Assembly: GCF_017744695.1 (NCBI RefSeq)
Contig: NZ_JAGIAS010000005.1
Span: 1-64,000, forward strand
Length of the DNA: 64,000 nucleotides
DNA from: Dyadobacter sp.
Lineage (GTDB): Bacteria; Bacteroidota; Bacteroidia; Cytophagales; Spirosomataceae
Direction: 5' to 3'
The notes beneath the pieces are model-generated. The model searched no databases and had not been told where the DNA came from. It was given only the letters and a program-made list of their open reading frames with translations. This document shows, one piece after another, positions 52,590 through 61,544 of the stretch (position 1 is its first letter; each line of letters starts with the position of its first letter). A program made the position numbers and the translations under genes.

Positions 52590-55313
52590 ATGAAGAAGTT
52601 TTTTTTACACACATTATTTAGCCTTTTGCTCTGCGTAGGTGGAGTATTTGCGCAAGATTTTCCGAAGACATATACAAGTTCACCGTGTACAAATTGCACG
52701 CCTCCCGGTTATACAATTGTTACGGGCGGTCCTGTTGCACTTTCTAATATGAATGGTTTGGGTGGAAGTTTAGTTAAGCCATGGCTGGATAGTTTTTCAC
52801 CTCCTCCTTCGTCTGCCAAAGCCATTGATAAAAATTATGGCAATGTTTTTTTAAGCCTTCGTCATAACACCGTTCAGAAAGATAAATTAAGGGCTGATGT
52901 GGGAGGGTTCGAAGCAGGGAACAAATATACTTTACATTATTATGTGATGACGGCGAGAGCAGACCTGACGACAGGGACTTCGGACTATGCTGCATCGGCA
53001 ACAATGGAGGTACAAACTGCGAATTCTGTTTCCGTTTCTAGCAAGACTACGACATTTTCGCAAGGGGTAAACGTAAACAAGTGGATAGAAGAGACAATAA
53101 CATTTGTTGCGCCTGCTACTAATCTTGTCTTTTATTTATCAGGGATGTCGAACCCTCAACAGACTGCCTATGTCAATTTCGATATTTATTCTAAGCCTTT
53201 TGATTGCGTAGTCCCTGGGGGGCAAGTTGAGCTTTTCCACGGTGGTTCTCAATCCACGCCTTTTAGTTGCGCGACGACCAACCTGTATGATCTTATCAAA
53301 AGTACTACGCCGGCTGGGGCTACCCCGGTGTGGAGCGTGAATGCTAACAGCAGCTATCCTCCGCTGACAGAAGAACAGGCAAAAGCTGCTGGAACCAAAC
53401 CGTCAGGCCAGTATTACTATGCATTTTATAAAACGCCAGGCGGCTGTTACAATACAGATGTGTCGACTGCAAAAGCTTCTTTCACGTCGACACCAACACA
53501 GGTATCACTAATAGCTAATCAAAGAGCAATTAATTGCATCAATCAAACCAGTGTCGATCTTAATGCTCAGGTAACACCTACCAGCTACAAGGTGCATTGG
53601 TTTACTAATGACGCGCATCAAGGGAGCCCAATAGCCAATCCTCAATCAGCGCCCGTGGGAGACTACTTTGCATTCTATTTTGATTCGAAAAATAATTGCT
53701 ATTCGGTAGACAAAGCCGCTGTCAGCGCAAGATTCTCTGTTACCGGATCCACAATGTGCTGTAATGACCCAAACGACCCATCTAATCAGATTCCGGTGCT
53801 TAGCACTGATGTAAAAATTACTGCCCCAGCCCAAACGTATGATTTGACGAAACTGGTCCCATCAAACATTTCGTTGCCGCCCAATACGGTTATCGAGTGG
53901 TATACCTCTGAAAATCACTCTGGATCACCAGTTTCTGATCCACAGCATGCTGGACCTGGAAAGTACTATGTATTTGCTCACGACCTCGTTAATGGTTGCT
54001 TCAACGTTCCTCTTTCAAAATCTGCTGTCAATGTTGCTAAGGCTTGCAATGCGGGCACCACACCGGTTGCCTTGAAAAAAACACTCGGTTTCTATTGTGA
54101 AGTAGGTGAGCCCGCGATGAACCTAAATGATTTCGTGAATGGTGTACCGCCAGCAGGTACAAGTGTGGTATGGTATACAAATGATCAGCACACAGGGAAT
54201 CCAGTTTCAATGCCGACGTCAATGGACTACCTACCTGTTTACTACGCATTTTTTTATGACAATGCCAATCAATGTTTTTCACCTCCCTCGCAACTTAAGT
54301 TACAGAGCAAGCAAGTGCCTATAAATTGCCCTTACGAGGATGGGTGTCAATTTTCGACATGTTCCACTGGTAATGTGAATTTAAACGCCTTGCACGTCGG
54401 ACCTGTACCAAACGGCTGGGAGCTCAGATGGTACGGTAATCGTAAGCACACGGGGACGCAGGTTGCAACACCCGATAATGTAACAGAGGCAGGCGACTAC
54501 TTTGCGTTCTATTACAATCCTACTAAGCAATGCTATAACAAATCGGGAGTACAAGACAACGGCATTGACGACTTATCTAATAAGAAAATGACGGTTGTTA
54601 CCGAACCATGTGCCGGACCACAGTTGGATCTTCGCGTCGTACTGCAAGGAGCGAGGTCAACGGGCAGCGGGGACGATATCATGCGAAATGACTTGCAAGT
54701 TTATTTTGGAAACGCAGGATTATTACCAACAAACAGTCCCTACGGTGACCCTGCGACGTGTCCCGATATAAATAATCCGATAAAGATGGGCAACATCGCT
54801 GATTGGATTAAAGTAGAAGTTAGAGATGCAGTTGATCCGTCCATTCTACTTGAATCGAAGAGCTTAATTCTACAAGCAAGCGGCGTTGTAGCTAATCTGG
54901 ACGGCACCGCGCAGCCTTTCTTCACCAGTCAGCCGAAGGCGGTAAGGATTGTTGTTAAACATCGGAACCACTTGGCGGTAATGAGTAATCCGATTCAGGA
55001 TTTTAGCTCGGGGGTTGTTAGCTATGATTTTACAACTGCCTTGTCGCAAGCTTCCAACGAGTTTGGCGATCCACCGCAGATGGTTCTGAAAAATGGAATC
55101 TGGTGTATGTGGGCAGGTGATATAAATGCTACTCAGGATCTTGGCGTTGATGCTTCTGATGTAAATCAAGTGTTTCATAAAAACGAGCTAGCTCCGGTTG
55201 ACGTCTACTCCATGTTTGACCTTAATATGGATGGAGGAGTTGATGCTAATGACTCTAACCTTATCTATTCCAATAATTTGGCAGCGCCAATTTCTTCACT
55301 TGTTAACTATTAA
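52590..55313 (+). CDS. Secreted protein of five Ig-like repeats with dockerin-like calcium-loop tail
   Basis: 907 aa with signal peptide MKKFFLHTLFSLLLCVGGVFA. From about residue 230 to 680 there are five repeats of 80-100 aa that each hold W(F/Y)T-H-G-P then (Y/F)YAF(Y/F) and a C-terminal Cys: WFTNDAHQGSPIANP, WYTSENHSGSPVSDP, WYTNDQHTGNPVSMP, WYGNRKHTGTQVATP, plus a divergent first copy. The last 70 residues (MFDLNMDGGVDANDSNLIY) have the DxNxDGxxD calcium loop of dockerin-like domains. There is no usual T9SS sorting domain; the following gene (14 bp later) has one. Possibly a surface-layer or matrix protein. Confidence 0.75.
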   Translation: MKKFFLHTLFSLLLCVGGVFAQDFPKTYTSSPCTNCTPPGYTIVTGGPVALSNMNGLGGSLVKPWLDSFSPPPSSAKAIDKNYGNVFLSLRHNTVQKDKLRADVGGFEAGNKYTLHYYVMTARADLTTGTSDYAASATMEVQTANSVSVSSKTTTFSQGVNVNKWIEETITFVAPATNLVFYLSGMSNPQQTAYVNFDIYSKPFDCVVPGGQVELFHGGSQSTPFSCATTNLYDLIKSTTPAGATPVWSVNANSSYPPLTEEQAKAAGTKPSGQYYYAFYKTPGGCYNTDVSTAKASFTSTPTQVSLIANQRAINCINQTSVDLNAQVTPTSYKVHWFTNDAHQGSPIANPQSAPVGDYFAFYFDSKNNCYSVDKAAVSARFSVTGSTMCCNDPNDPSNQIPVLSTDVKITAPAQTYDLTKLVPSNISLPPNTVIEWYTSENHSGSPVSDPQHAGPGKYYVFAHDLVNGCFNVPLSKSAVNVAKACNAGTTPVALKKTLGFYCEVGEPAMNLNDFVNGVPPAGTSVVWYTNDQHTGNPVSMPTSMDYLPVYYAFFYDNANQCFSPPSQLKLQSKQVPINCPYEDGCQFSTCSTGNVNLNALHVGPVPNGWELRWYGNRKHTGTQVATPDNVTEAGDYFAFYYNPTKQCYNKSGVQDNGIDDLSNKKMTVVTEPCAGPQLDLRVVLQGARSTGSGDDIMRNDLQVYFGNAGLLPTNSPYGDPATCPDINNPIKMGNIADWIKVEVRDAVDPSILLESKSLILQASGVVANLDGTAQPFFTSQPKAVRIVVKHRNHLAVMSNPIQDFSSGVVSYDFTTALSQASNEFGDPPQMVLKNGIWCMWAGDINATQDLGVDASDVNQVFHKNELAPVDVYSMFDLNMDGGVDANDSNLIYSNNLAAPISSLVNY

Positions 55314-55326
55314 TCGAACACCCTGT

Positions 55327-56526
55327 ATGAAAAAACATTTAAAAATTTTCGCACTCCTTCTGTGCGTTAGCCTTATGTCGAATTTATGTCGTGCGCAGAC
55401 GACCCCAATCGATCAAGTTGCACCCGGGCCACACATTTTATTTGAAACGAGAAACTTTGTCGTGACGAATGACCCTGTCGTCGGCCCCACTCTTAAATTT
55501 GATCTGTATATGTCGGCTAGCCAAACTTACGTGAACTATCTTGTTGCGAATGGGGTTCAATATGGGTTTCAAAGCGGGGATGTTGCCTTTGACCTAGATT
55601 TCGGTTCTGACGGTACTTCGGGAGATGTAGGGGTGCCACCCACCCACACAATTGTGAAGGTTAGCAATCAGTTGAGTGACGTCCAAGCTCCCGCGAGTTT
55701 ACTGAAGGGCCCTGCTCCAGCAGGGTACGATACCCGCTTTAAATTTACATTATACAGGACCAACATGTCCGACCCACTAACGACAACGCCAACGCACGTC
55801 GCAACGGCAACGATGGGTTGGGCCCCCGGCACGGTGATTGGGACGCCGGGAACAGGTCCGGGGGGGGCAAAAATACAATTGCGATGCGCCGCTTCTGGTT
55901 TCGGAACAGGATTGTCGGGTTCAAAATGGGGAGATCTAAGCGGAAACTCTGCTAATACAGTCGGACCGAGTGCAGGGCTTTCCACTCCACTACCTGTTAA
56001 ACTGATTGATTTTTCCGCTGCCCGTGAAGGCAATACTGCTACACTCAGTTGGTCAACATCAGAAGAATCAAACAGCGACTATTTCGAAGTCCAGCGCAGC
56101 GGAGACGCCAAAGCGTGGGAAAAATTGAAAACCATCGCAGCGAAAGGTGAGAGTTCAGTAGAAGCACACTATTCAGCGGTGGATGATAACCCGATGAACG
56201 GAACTAACTTCTATCGTCTGAAAATGGTAGATAAAGATGGAACATTCGCTCTCAGTAAGATTAAAAGTGTGGACTTTGAGCTGAAAACCGGATATACACT
56301 GTTTCCTAACCCGATAAGCGACAAGCTCAATTTTAAATCCACCGAAGACTGGAAAAACGTGACCAGCATTAAGATATACAATGCACAAGGCGTTGAAGTA
56401 TATACATCACCGTCAGTGCCGGTGAAAGAGGTAGATGTAAGGACTCTCCCCTCTGGAACCTATGTAGTGAAACTTTCGCGAAAAAGTCAACCATCCCAGA
56501 GCTACAAGGTTGTCATAGCTAGGTAG
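55327..56526 (+). CDS. Secreted protein with T9SS sorting domain, next to the Ig-repeat protein
   Basis: 399 aa from ATG 55327 with signal peptide MKKHLKIFALLLCVSLMSN; the longer frame starting within the preceding gene is rejected. There is an N-terminal domain of unknown fold, a fibronectin-like segment (PVKLIDFSAAREGNTATLSW) and the T9SS C-terminal domain (LFPNPISDKLNFKS, ending YKVVIAR). It starts 14 bp behind the stop of the Ig-repeat gene, so the two are probably cotranscribed. Perhaps it anchors or assists the upstream protein, but that is inference. Confidence 0.8.
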   Translation: MKKHLKIFALLLCVSLMSNLCRAQTTPIDQVAPGPHILFETRNFVVTNDPVVGPTLKFDLYMSASQTYVNYLVANGVQYGFQSGDVAFDLDFGSDGTSGDVGVPPTHTIVKVSNQLSDVQAPASLLKGPAPAGYDTRFKFTLYRTNMSDPLTTTPTHVATATMGWAPGTVIGTPGTGPGGAKIQLRCAASGFGTGLSGSKWGDLSGNSANTVGPSAGLSTPLPVKLIDFSAAREGNTATLSWSTSEESNSDYFEVQRSGDAKAWEKLKTIAAKGESSVEAHYSAVDDNPMNGTNFYRLKMVDKDGTFALSKIKSVDFELKTGYTLFPNPISDKLNFKSTEDWKNVTSIKIYNAQGVEVYTSPSVPVKEVDVRTLPSGTYVVKLSRKSQPSQSYKVVIAR

Positions 56527-56639
56527 CAGTGGATGGGGTGTGGAGAATTCATTCAGGATGATGGCGTGAGCGCCTTTCTTCGTCACTTTGAGGCGCCGCG
56601 CTGTCACTGAATTGTAATCTTTAAACATTTTCTTTATTT

Positions 56640-57014
56640 ATGAGAGCGAAACTTACTTTTATATTCCTGGTATTTTTCATTACAGCATGCCAAAAAGATA
56701 AAGAATGTGTACCGCCACCGTTGGCAGAACATATTGTGAATAGCTGGAACGCCAAGTTGGTTTCAGAAAAAGATAAATCACAAGAGTTGAAGTTCGAGAG
56801 CGACGGCACTCTCAAGGAAAGTAAAGGGCTCATATTTGGAGCGGCTGGTAAACCTATTTGCACCTGGGAGGTAGAAAATGGATTTGTTATTTTAATTGGG
56901 AGGTTTACTAATGGGAACATCGAGCGATATGAATGCGCAGTTGCCAATAGAACATGTGATCAAATTGTGTTGGAGATTGAGGGGGTTGATCAGATAGAGT
57001 TAAATAAAAAATAG
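56640..57014 (+). CDS. Small lipoprotein of unknown function
   Basis: 124 aa. A type II signal with lipobox (FLVFFITACQKDK) is followed by a compact beta-rich domain (SWNAKLVSEKDKSQELKFES, CTWEVENGFVILIG). Similar small lipocalin-like lipoproteins are common in Bacteroidota. It is followed by two very short ORFs and a terminator. AT-rich, like the surrounding block. Confidence 0.65.
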   Translation: MRAKLTFIFLVFFITACQKDKECVPPPLAEHIVNSWNAKLVSEKDKSQELKFESDGTLKESKGLIFGAAGKPICTWEVENGFVILIGRFTNGNIERYECAVANRTCDQIVLEIEGVDQIELNKK

Positions 57015-57037
57015 GGCAAAATAAAATAACATATACT

Positions 57038-57133
57038 ATGAAAAAAATACTTTTAATAGGTTTAGTAATCACAGCAATTACATCCATCGTTGCAGTGAAC
57101 TTGTATTCATCGAAACCAAAACCTATTTATTAA
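57038..57133 (+). CDS. Predicted 31-aa membrane peptide
   Basis: ATG at 57038 opens MKKILLIGLVITAITSIVAV and ends KPKPIY before TAA at 57131-57133. A basic start, one hydrophobic helix of about 18 residues and a short polar tail fit a small membrane peptide. It starts 24 bp after the lipoprotein stop. Short frames arise by chance, so this needs expression or conservation data. Confidence 0.4.
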   Translation: MKKILLIGLVITAITSIVAVNLYSSKPKPIY

Positions 57134-57183
57134 AATCTTTCCAACGCTATTTTAATTTATATCCTACTCAATTTGTTCATACG

Positions 57184-57258
57184 ATGAAAAGATTAATTCA
57201 GCGTTGGTTTGGGCTGTTCTATCTGGTTGTATTGAGAAACAAAATTAAGTACTTCTAA
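57184..57258 (+). CDS. Possible 24-aa amphipathic peptide
   Basis: ATG 57184 to TAA 57256-57258 encodes MKRLIQRWFGLFYLVVLRNK plus four residues. The hydrophobic centre is flanked by Lys/Arg, like a cationic amphipathic peptide. It lies 50 bp after the 31-aa frame and 42 bp before a strong terminator, so it would be in the same transcript. Weak evidence because of its length. Confidence 0.3.
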   Translation: MKRLIQRWFGLFYLVVLRNKIKYF

Positions 57259-57300
57259 TGACCTGATGGAGCTCTGTAAATAAAGTGTGTGTTAGTGCTT

Positions 57301-57340
57301 ATTCCGAACGCCATATTTGTGCGTTCGGAATTTTGTTTTT
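57301..57340 (+). terminator. Intrinsic terminator after the small-ORF cluster
   Basis: ATTCCGAACGC (57301-57311) pairs perfectly with GCGTTCGGAAT (57321-57331), followed by TTTGTTTTT. It is a strong plus-strand terminator closing the lipoprotein and small-ORF unit. Confidence 0.85.
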
Positions 57341-57624
57341 ATAAATCGCTAGATCTCGGAACGATAAATAGATCCGGCGGGCGTCCGGTTTTGAAAGGCG
57401 GGCCGGGGAGTAGTGAGCACCAGCCCTCGCCCGCACAGCACTGGCATAACGCGTAAGAGAAGTTACATTAAGTCAAAATCAGCACTTTATCTTGGGAGTA
57501 AAGAAACTATTATGTAACTTTTACATCTAATAACCCACTTCCATCATATCTCACCACTCAACGATGGCCATGCAATGGGCCGATGAAGAACGAAGGCAAT
57601 GACCGCTTGCCGGTCAATGGATAG

Positions 57625-57726
57625 TACTACCCGGCAAAAGTGACCGATTTTGTACTAAAACCATTGTCCAACGAAAGTATTGGGTCATCTTTGCTGATTT
57701 TTCAGTTAGATTTAGAACCTTTGTAG
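57625..57726 (+). pseudogene. Possible remnant of a response-regulator receiver domain
   Basis: One frame reads YYPAKVTDFVLKPLSNESIG and onward to a stop at 57726. DFVLKPLS is the strand-5 Lys-Pro motif of receiver domains. An in-frame stop lies directly before it and no Asp motif is found upstream, so if real it is a short relic. The remaining bases of 57341-57832 hold no gene I can support. Confidence 0.25.
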
Positions 57727-57832
57727 CTTATTCGTGATAACTATTTCTACATAATAACCGCATGTGGAGATAGGAATAATCCAGTTGGCGTGGGTTGTAG
57801 CGTGATATTCTGTACCCTTCTCTTGCTAGAAA

Positions 57833-58210
57833 ATGGAATTTATTATCGTAGACGACAGTGTTTTCGATCAGTTTACCCAGGAAAAGCTACTATTAAAAAG
57901 TGGCTTAACCGAAACCGTAAGGACGTTTAGTTCGGCGCAGCAGGCGATAGACCATCTCCGGACCCAGGACGCGGATATGCCTGATACGGTGATTCTGCTC
58001 GACCTTCAGATGCCTGGGCTTAACGGCTTCGAATTCACCGAGCAGTATGGCCTGCTACCCAAGGCGGTCCGAAAGCGGATTCGCCTGTTTATGATTTCGT
58101 CTACGGTAGATGTTTCCGACATTGAGCAAGCCGAAGCCAACCCCTACATCATTCAGCTCTTGCCAAAACCCCTTGAAATACCGCTACTCAGGGAGCTTCT
58201 CAAATCATAG
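57833..58210 (+). CDS. Single-domain response regulator (receiver only)
   Basis: 125 aa. The acidic pair is Asp7-Asp8 (FIIVDDSVFDQF), the phospho-acceptor is Asp57 in ILLDLQMPGLNGFEF, and the Lys-Pro motif is LLPKPLE. No output domain, so it acts by binding a partner, like CheY. The cognate kinase is not next to it. A stretch behind it (58211-58382) shows no gene. Confidence 0.85.
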   Translation: MEFIIVDDSVFDQFTQEKLLLKSGLTETVRTFSSAQQAIDHLRTQDADMPDTVILLDLQMPGLNGFEFTEQYGLLPKAVRKRIRLFMISSTVDVSDIEQAEANPYIIQLLPKPLEIPLLRELLKS

Positions 58211-58382
58211 TACATCCGCCACACACAAATCCGCAAAGCATTTTCGTCTCGGGACTTCAAAAGTTCGATACCTTGTTTCCGCAGATTTGATGGCCGCGGC
58301 AGCTGATAAATTTCCCATAGTTTAAATCGAAAGTCCGGTATCGTTGTGGCTATATTTGCTTGGTCATTAACCCGAGATTATC

Positions 58383-58853
58383 ATGTCTTTCCGAAGATTC
58401 TCCATTTTTCTACTCTTTGCTTCTACGATGATTTTTGCAGTTTCTTGTAACCGACCTGCGGGTACACCCCATGAGGCGGCCGAATTGCTCACTGCCGTGC
58501 CGCAATGGAAGATAGAGGAAATCGTAGTCAACGACGCGGTCACTTTCAAAGATGGCAAAATGACGCAGCAATTCGGTGGCATCGACTTTCAGCGGTACAT
58601 GGAAACCGTCCAGGTGAAAAAGGACGGCGTGTTTTCGGGTATTTTCAAGGGAGAATCGACACCTTTTTTGCTCAAATGGCAAGTGAATGATCAAAATATC
58701 ACGATCGGAGCGTCGGAAGGCAGTGGTAAAGGAGAATGGATAGTGCGGCCTGACGACGTCAGAAAAGACTCCTTCATCATGAAAACACAAAGCACCGCTT
58801 ACGACTATCCGCGGATGACCACCATTGCCTTGAAATTCAAAGCGGGAAAATAA
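58383..58853 (+). CDS. Small lipoprotein of unknown function
   Basis: 156 aa. A signal and lipobox (FASTMIFAVSCNRP) lead into a beta-rich domain (PQWKIEEIVVNDAVTFKDGK, FQRYMETVQVKKDGVFSG) with the look of small lipocalin-like lipoproteins of Bacteroidota. No catalytic motif seen. It is followed 22 bp later by a DUF4202 gene on the same strand. Confidence 0.65.
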   Translation: MSFRRFSIFLLFASTMIFAVSCNRPAGTPHEAAELLTAVPQWKIEEIVVNDAVTFKDGKMTQQFGGIDFQRYMETVQVKKDGVFSGIFKGESTPFLLKWQVNDQNITIGASEGSGKGEWIVRPDDVRKDSFIMKTQSTAYDYPRMTTIALKFKAGK

Positions 58854-58875
58854 CATTTACCTATACCAAATCACC

Positions 58876-59460
58876 ATGAGCAAGCTCGACAAAGCCTTTG
58901 AACTTTTTGACAACTATAACAAACGCTCTCCCGGGCAGGTCGTGTGGGAAAATGTGGCATATCCGGTCGAGTATTTTTATGCCCTGAAACTCTTCGAGTG
59001 GGTTACGAAACTAGATCCGGAGGCAGATGAAAGTCTGCTTTTGGCATCTCGCTGCCAGCATATCGGCCGCTGGGAGATCGCGCGTAAAAGTTATCCGGAC
59101 GGCCGCGTAGGGTATCTCAAATGGCGGAGCGACCTCTCCAAGTACCATGCAGGAGTAGCCACTGAAATTCTTACGAATGTGGGTTACGATGAGGAAACGA
59201 TCAGCCGTGTAAAACAGATCGTTCTTAAACAGCGACTCAAAAGCGACGCAGATGTACAGACTATGGAAAACGCCCTCTGCCTGGTTTTCCTTCAATATCA
59301 GTACGACGACCTGATCGCCAAAATGACCGAAGAAAAAATGATCGACATTCTCCGTAAAACATGGGGTAAAATGAGCGACCCGGGCCGAGAAGCGGCCTTA
59401 TCGTTGCAGTATAGCGATATCGGCAAGGATTTGATTTTAAAGGCATTGAAAGAAGACTGA
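58876..59460 (+). CDS. DUF4202 domain protein
   Basis: 194 aa matching the DUF4202 family along its whole length: WENVAYPVEYFYALKLFEWV, LLASRCQHIGRWEIARKSYP, DRVGY-type loop KWRSDLSKYHAG, and the tail DLILKAL. The RCQHIGRWEIAR and YHAG blocks with His residues suggest an HD-like all-helical metal fold, but activity is unknown. It ends 26 bp before a very strong terminator and converges with the VWA gene. Confidence 0.8.
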   Translation: MSKLDKAFELFDNYNKRSPGQVVWENVAYPVEYFYALKLFEWVTKLDPEADESLLLASRCQHIGRWEIARKSYPDGRVGYLKWRSDLSKYHAGVATEILTNVGYDEETISRVKQIVLKQRLKSDADVQTMENALCLVFLQYQYDDLIAKMTEEKMIDILRKTWGKMSDPGREAALSLQYSDIGKDLILKALKED

Positions 59461-59485
59461 TACGAGGTCAGGATATCTCCCGGGA

Positions 59486-59545
59486 AGGCATTCAACAGAA
59501 AAGAGCAAGGCTGAGTTGAGCCTTGCTCTTTTCTGTTGAATGCCT
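59486..59545. terminator. 27-bp perfect-stem bidirectional terminator
   Basis: The 27 bases at 59486-59512 are the exact reverse complement of 59519-59545, with a six-base loop (GAGTTG). Stems this long and perfect are rare. It occupies the whole gap between the converging DUF4202 stop (59460) and the VWA gene stop (59547). A-rich and T-rich stretches sit inside the arms, so it can stop RNA polymerase in both directions. Confidence 0.85.
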
Positions 59546-59546
59546 G

Positions 59547-61409
59547 TTACTTCCTTGCGGTATCCCGCGAGCCGTCCAGGCTCTGCGCGACCTTTACTAG
59601 TTGCACAAATTCGGAGCGATAGCCTTCTTCGTCTTTTCCGAATGCGCTTCGCGCGCGTTGTATCACATCCGCATATGTGGCTTTTCCCTTGTATTCAGAG
59701 CTGCGCAGCAGTAAGCCGAACTCTGCTACTGCGCTGGCAAAGCGCAGATTTTCAGTGCATTTTTCGAAAGCGACCGACGTAGCTTTTACCGGGAGGTCGA
59801 AAAGAATGCTTTTCTCGCTGTCGGGCTTTTTGTACCGGACTTTAACGGTCATCATTTCATCGCTGTGGCCGGTCGGGTTCGCATTATTTTGCTGGTATTT
59901 CAACGCATCGGTCGTTCCGATGTACGAAGTCTGGGCGCCTTTTGGCACAATTTCGTAGATGGCCGTGACGGTATGTCCTGAACCCATATCGCCTGCGTCC
60001 TTTTTGTCATCATTGAATTCATCGTTGCGCAATGCACGGTTTTCGTAGCCTATCAGGCGGTATGCTTGCACCTGCGCAGGATTGAATTCGATCTGGATTT
60101 TTACATCTTTGGCAATGGTGAACAACGTACCGCCGAATTCCTGCACAAATTCCTTCCGGGCTTCCTGAATGTTGTCAATGTAGGCGTAGTTGCCGTTCCC
60201 TTTGTCGGCCAGCGTTTCTACCTGGCTGTCTTTATAATTTCCCATTCCAAAACCCATCACGCTGAGGAAAATACCCGCTTTGCGTTTTTCTTCGATAAGT
60301 TTCTGTAACTCGGATTCATTGGAAATACCCACGTTAAAATCACCATCAGTTGCGAGGATCACGCGGTTATTGCCTTTCGGAAGAAAATGCTTTTTGGCCA
60401 AATCGTAGGCGAGCTCAATGCCTTCGCCGCCCGCTGTTGAGCCGCCTGCGTCTAGTTTGTCGAGCGCATCTTTAATGGCCCTCTTTTCGCTTCCGGCGGT
60501 TGGGGGCAATACCAGCCCGGCAGAACCTGCATACGCCACAATTGAAATTTTATCCTCTGCACGAAGCTGATCCACGAGCAGCTTGAAGGCTTGTTTAAGC
60601 AGGGGGAGTTTGTTTGGGTCGTTCATCGAGCCTGATACGTCGATCAGGAAAACCAGGTTGGAGGCGGGCAGATTTTCCGTAGAAACCGTTTTGGCCTGTA
60701 ACCCGATGTGCACGAGTTTCAATCCCGGGTTCCAGGGAGAATCGGTGGTTTCGGTGGTGATGGCCAAAGGGTGCTCGCCGGCGGGTTGAGGATAGTCATA
60801 ATCAAAGTAATTGATCATTTCCTCGATCCTGACAGCGTCTTCCGGTGGCATTTGACCGTTGTTCAGGAAACGGCGCACATTACTATATGCCGCTCGGTCG
60901 ACGTCGACGGAGAATGTAGTCACCGGTTGCTGTCCAACTGAGAGGAAGCCGTTTTCATTGATCGGCTTGTAACTTTCGGTGGGAAGCTGCATTCGCATTG
61001 CAGTTCCTGAAAATGTGGCTGGTGCTGCCGATACCCTGTTAAATGCCAGTGATTTTTCTACCTGTCCCGGTTGCACCGGCGAATCGAATCCTTTACCCGC
61101 TAATTCTTCTGTTTTCAGTATTGTTTGGGTTAAAACAACATTCAAAACGGAATCCGACGTAACTGGCATTGTTAAAGACTTGTAACCGGTTCTTTCGAAA
61201 ACCAGCGCCCTTGCCAGGTTGGGTACCCTAATCGAAAAACGGCCGGCGTGGTCGGTTAACGAGCCGGCGCCGCTGCCCTGAATGGAGACTTTCACGCCCG
61301 TTATGGGTGTATGCGAGCCGTCGGTCACGGTGCCTTTAATGACGCGGTCGGGCAATAATGCGAAGGCGCTCAAAAAGATGGCCAACAAAATGATTACTCT
61401 TGTTTTCAT
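59547..61409 (-). CDS. Secreted von Willebrand factor A domain protein (YfbK-like) with carboxypeptidase-like N-domain
   Basis: 620 aa from ATG 61409, with signal peptide MKTRVIILLAIFLSAFALL. A carboxypeptidase-regulatory-like domain (KGTVTDGSHTPITGVKVSIQ) is followed by the vWA_N segment and a VWA domain. Its MIDAS motif is DVSGSM (Asp257 onwards), with a DUF3520-type C-terminus. It binds a divalent metal ion for a protein contact. It is divergent from an ECF sigma and anti-sigma pair 135 bp away, so these may regulate it, a frequent arrangement. Partner proteins are unknown. Confidence 0.85.
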   Translation of the reverse strand: MKTRVIILLAIFLSAFALLPDRVIKGTVTDGSHTPITGVKVSIQGSGAGSLTDHAGRFSIRVPNLARALVFERTGYKSLTMPVTSDSVLNVVLTQTILKTEELAGKGFDSPVQPGQVEKSLAFNRVSAAPATFSGTAMRMQLPTESYKPINENGFLSVGQQPVTTFSVDVDRAAYSNVRRFLNNGQMPPEDAVRIEEMINYFDYDYPQPAGEHPLAITTETTDSPWNPGLKLVHIGLQAKTVSTENLPASNLVFLIDVSGSMNDPNKLPLLKQAFKLLVDQLRAEDKISIVAYAGSAGLVLPPTAGSEKRAIKDALDKLDAGGSTAGGEGIELAYDLAKKHFLPKGNNRVILATDGDFNVGISNESELQKLIEEKRKAGIFLSVMGFGMGNYKDSQVETLADKGNGNYAYIDNIQEARKEFVQEFGGTLFTIAKDVKIQIEFNPAQVQAYRLIGYENRALRNDEFNDDKKDAGDMGSGHTVTAIYEIVPKGAQTSYIGTTDALKYQQNNANPTGHSDEMMTVKVRYKKPDSEKSILFDLPVKATSVAFEKCTENLRFASAVAEFGLLLRSSEYKGKATYADVIQRARSAFGKDEEGYRSEFVQLVKVAQSLDGSRDTARK

Positions 61410-61544
61410 GGTTTTCGGATTGTGATATTTATCCGCTGGATGCATGCCGGCAGGTAATTCCATAAAAGTTTTTAGGATTTTTTTATGGAATTTTGATTCG
61501 ACCGCATCCAGTAATCAGAAGGCGGAAAAGACTCCCCACGCGAC

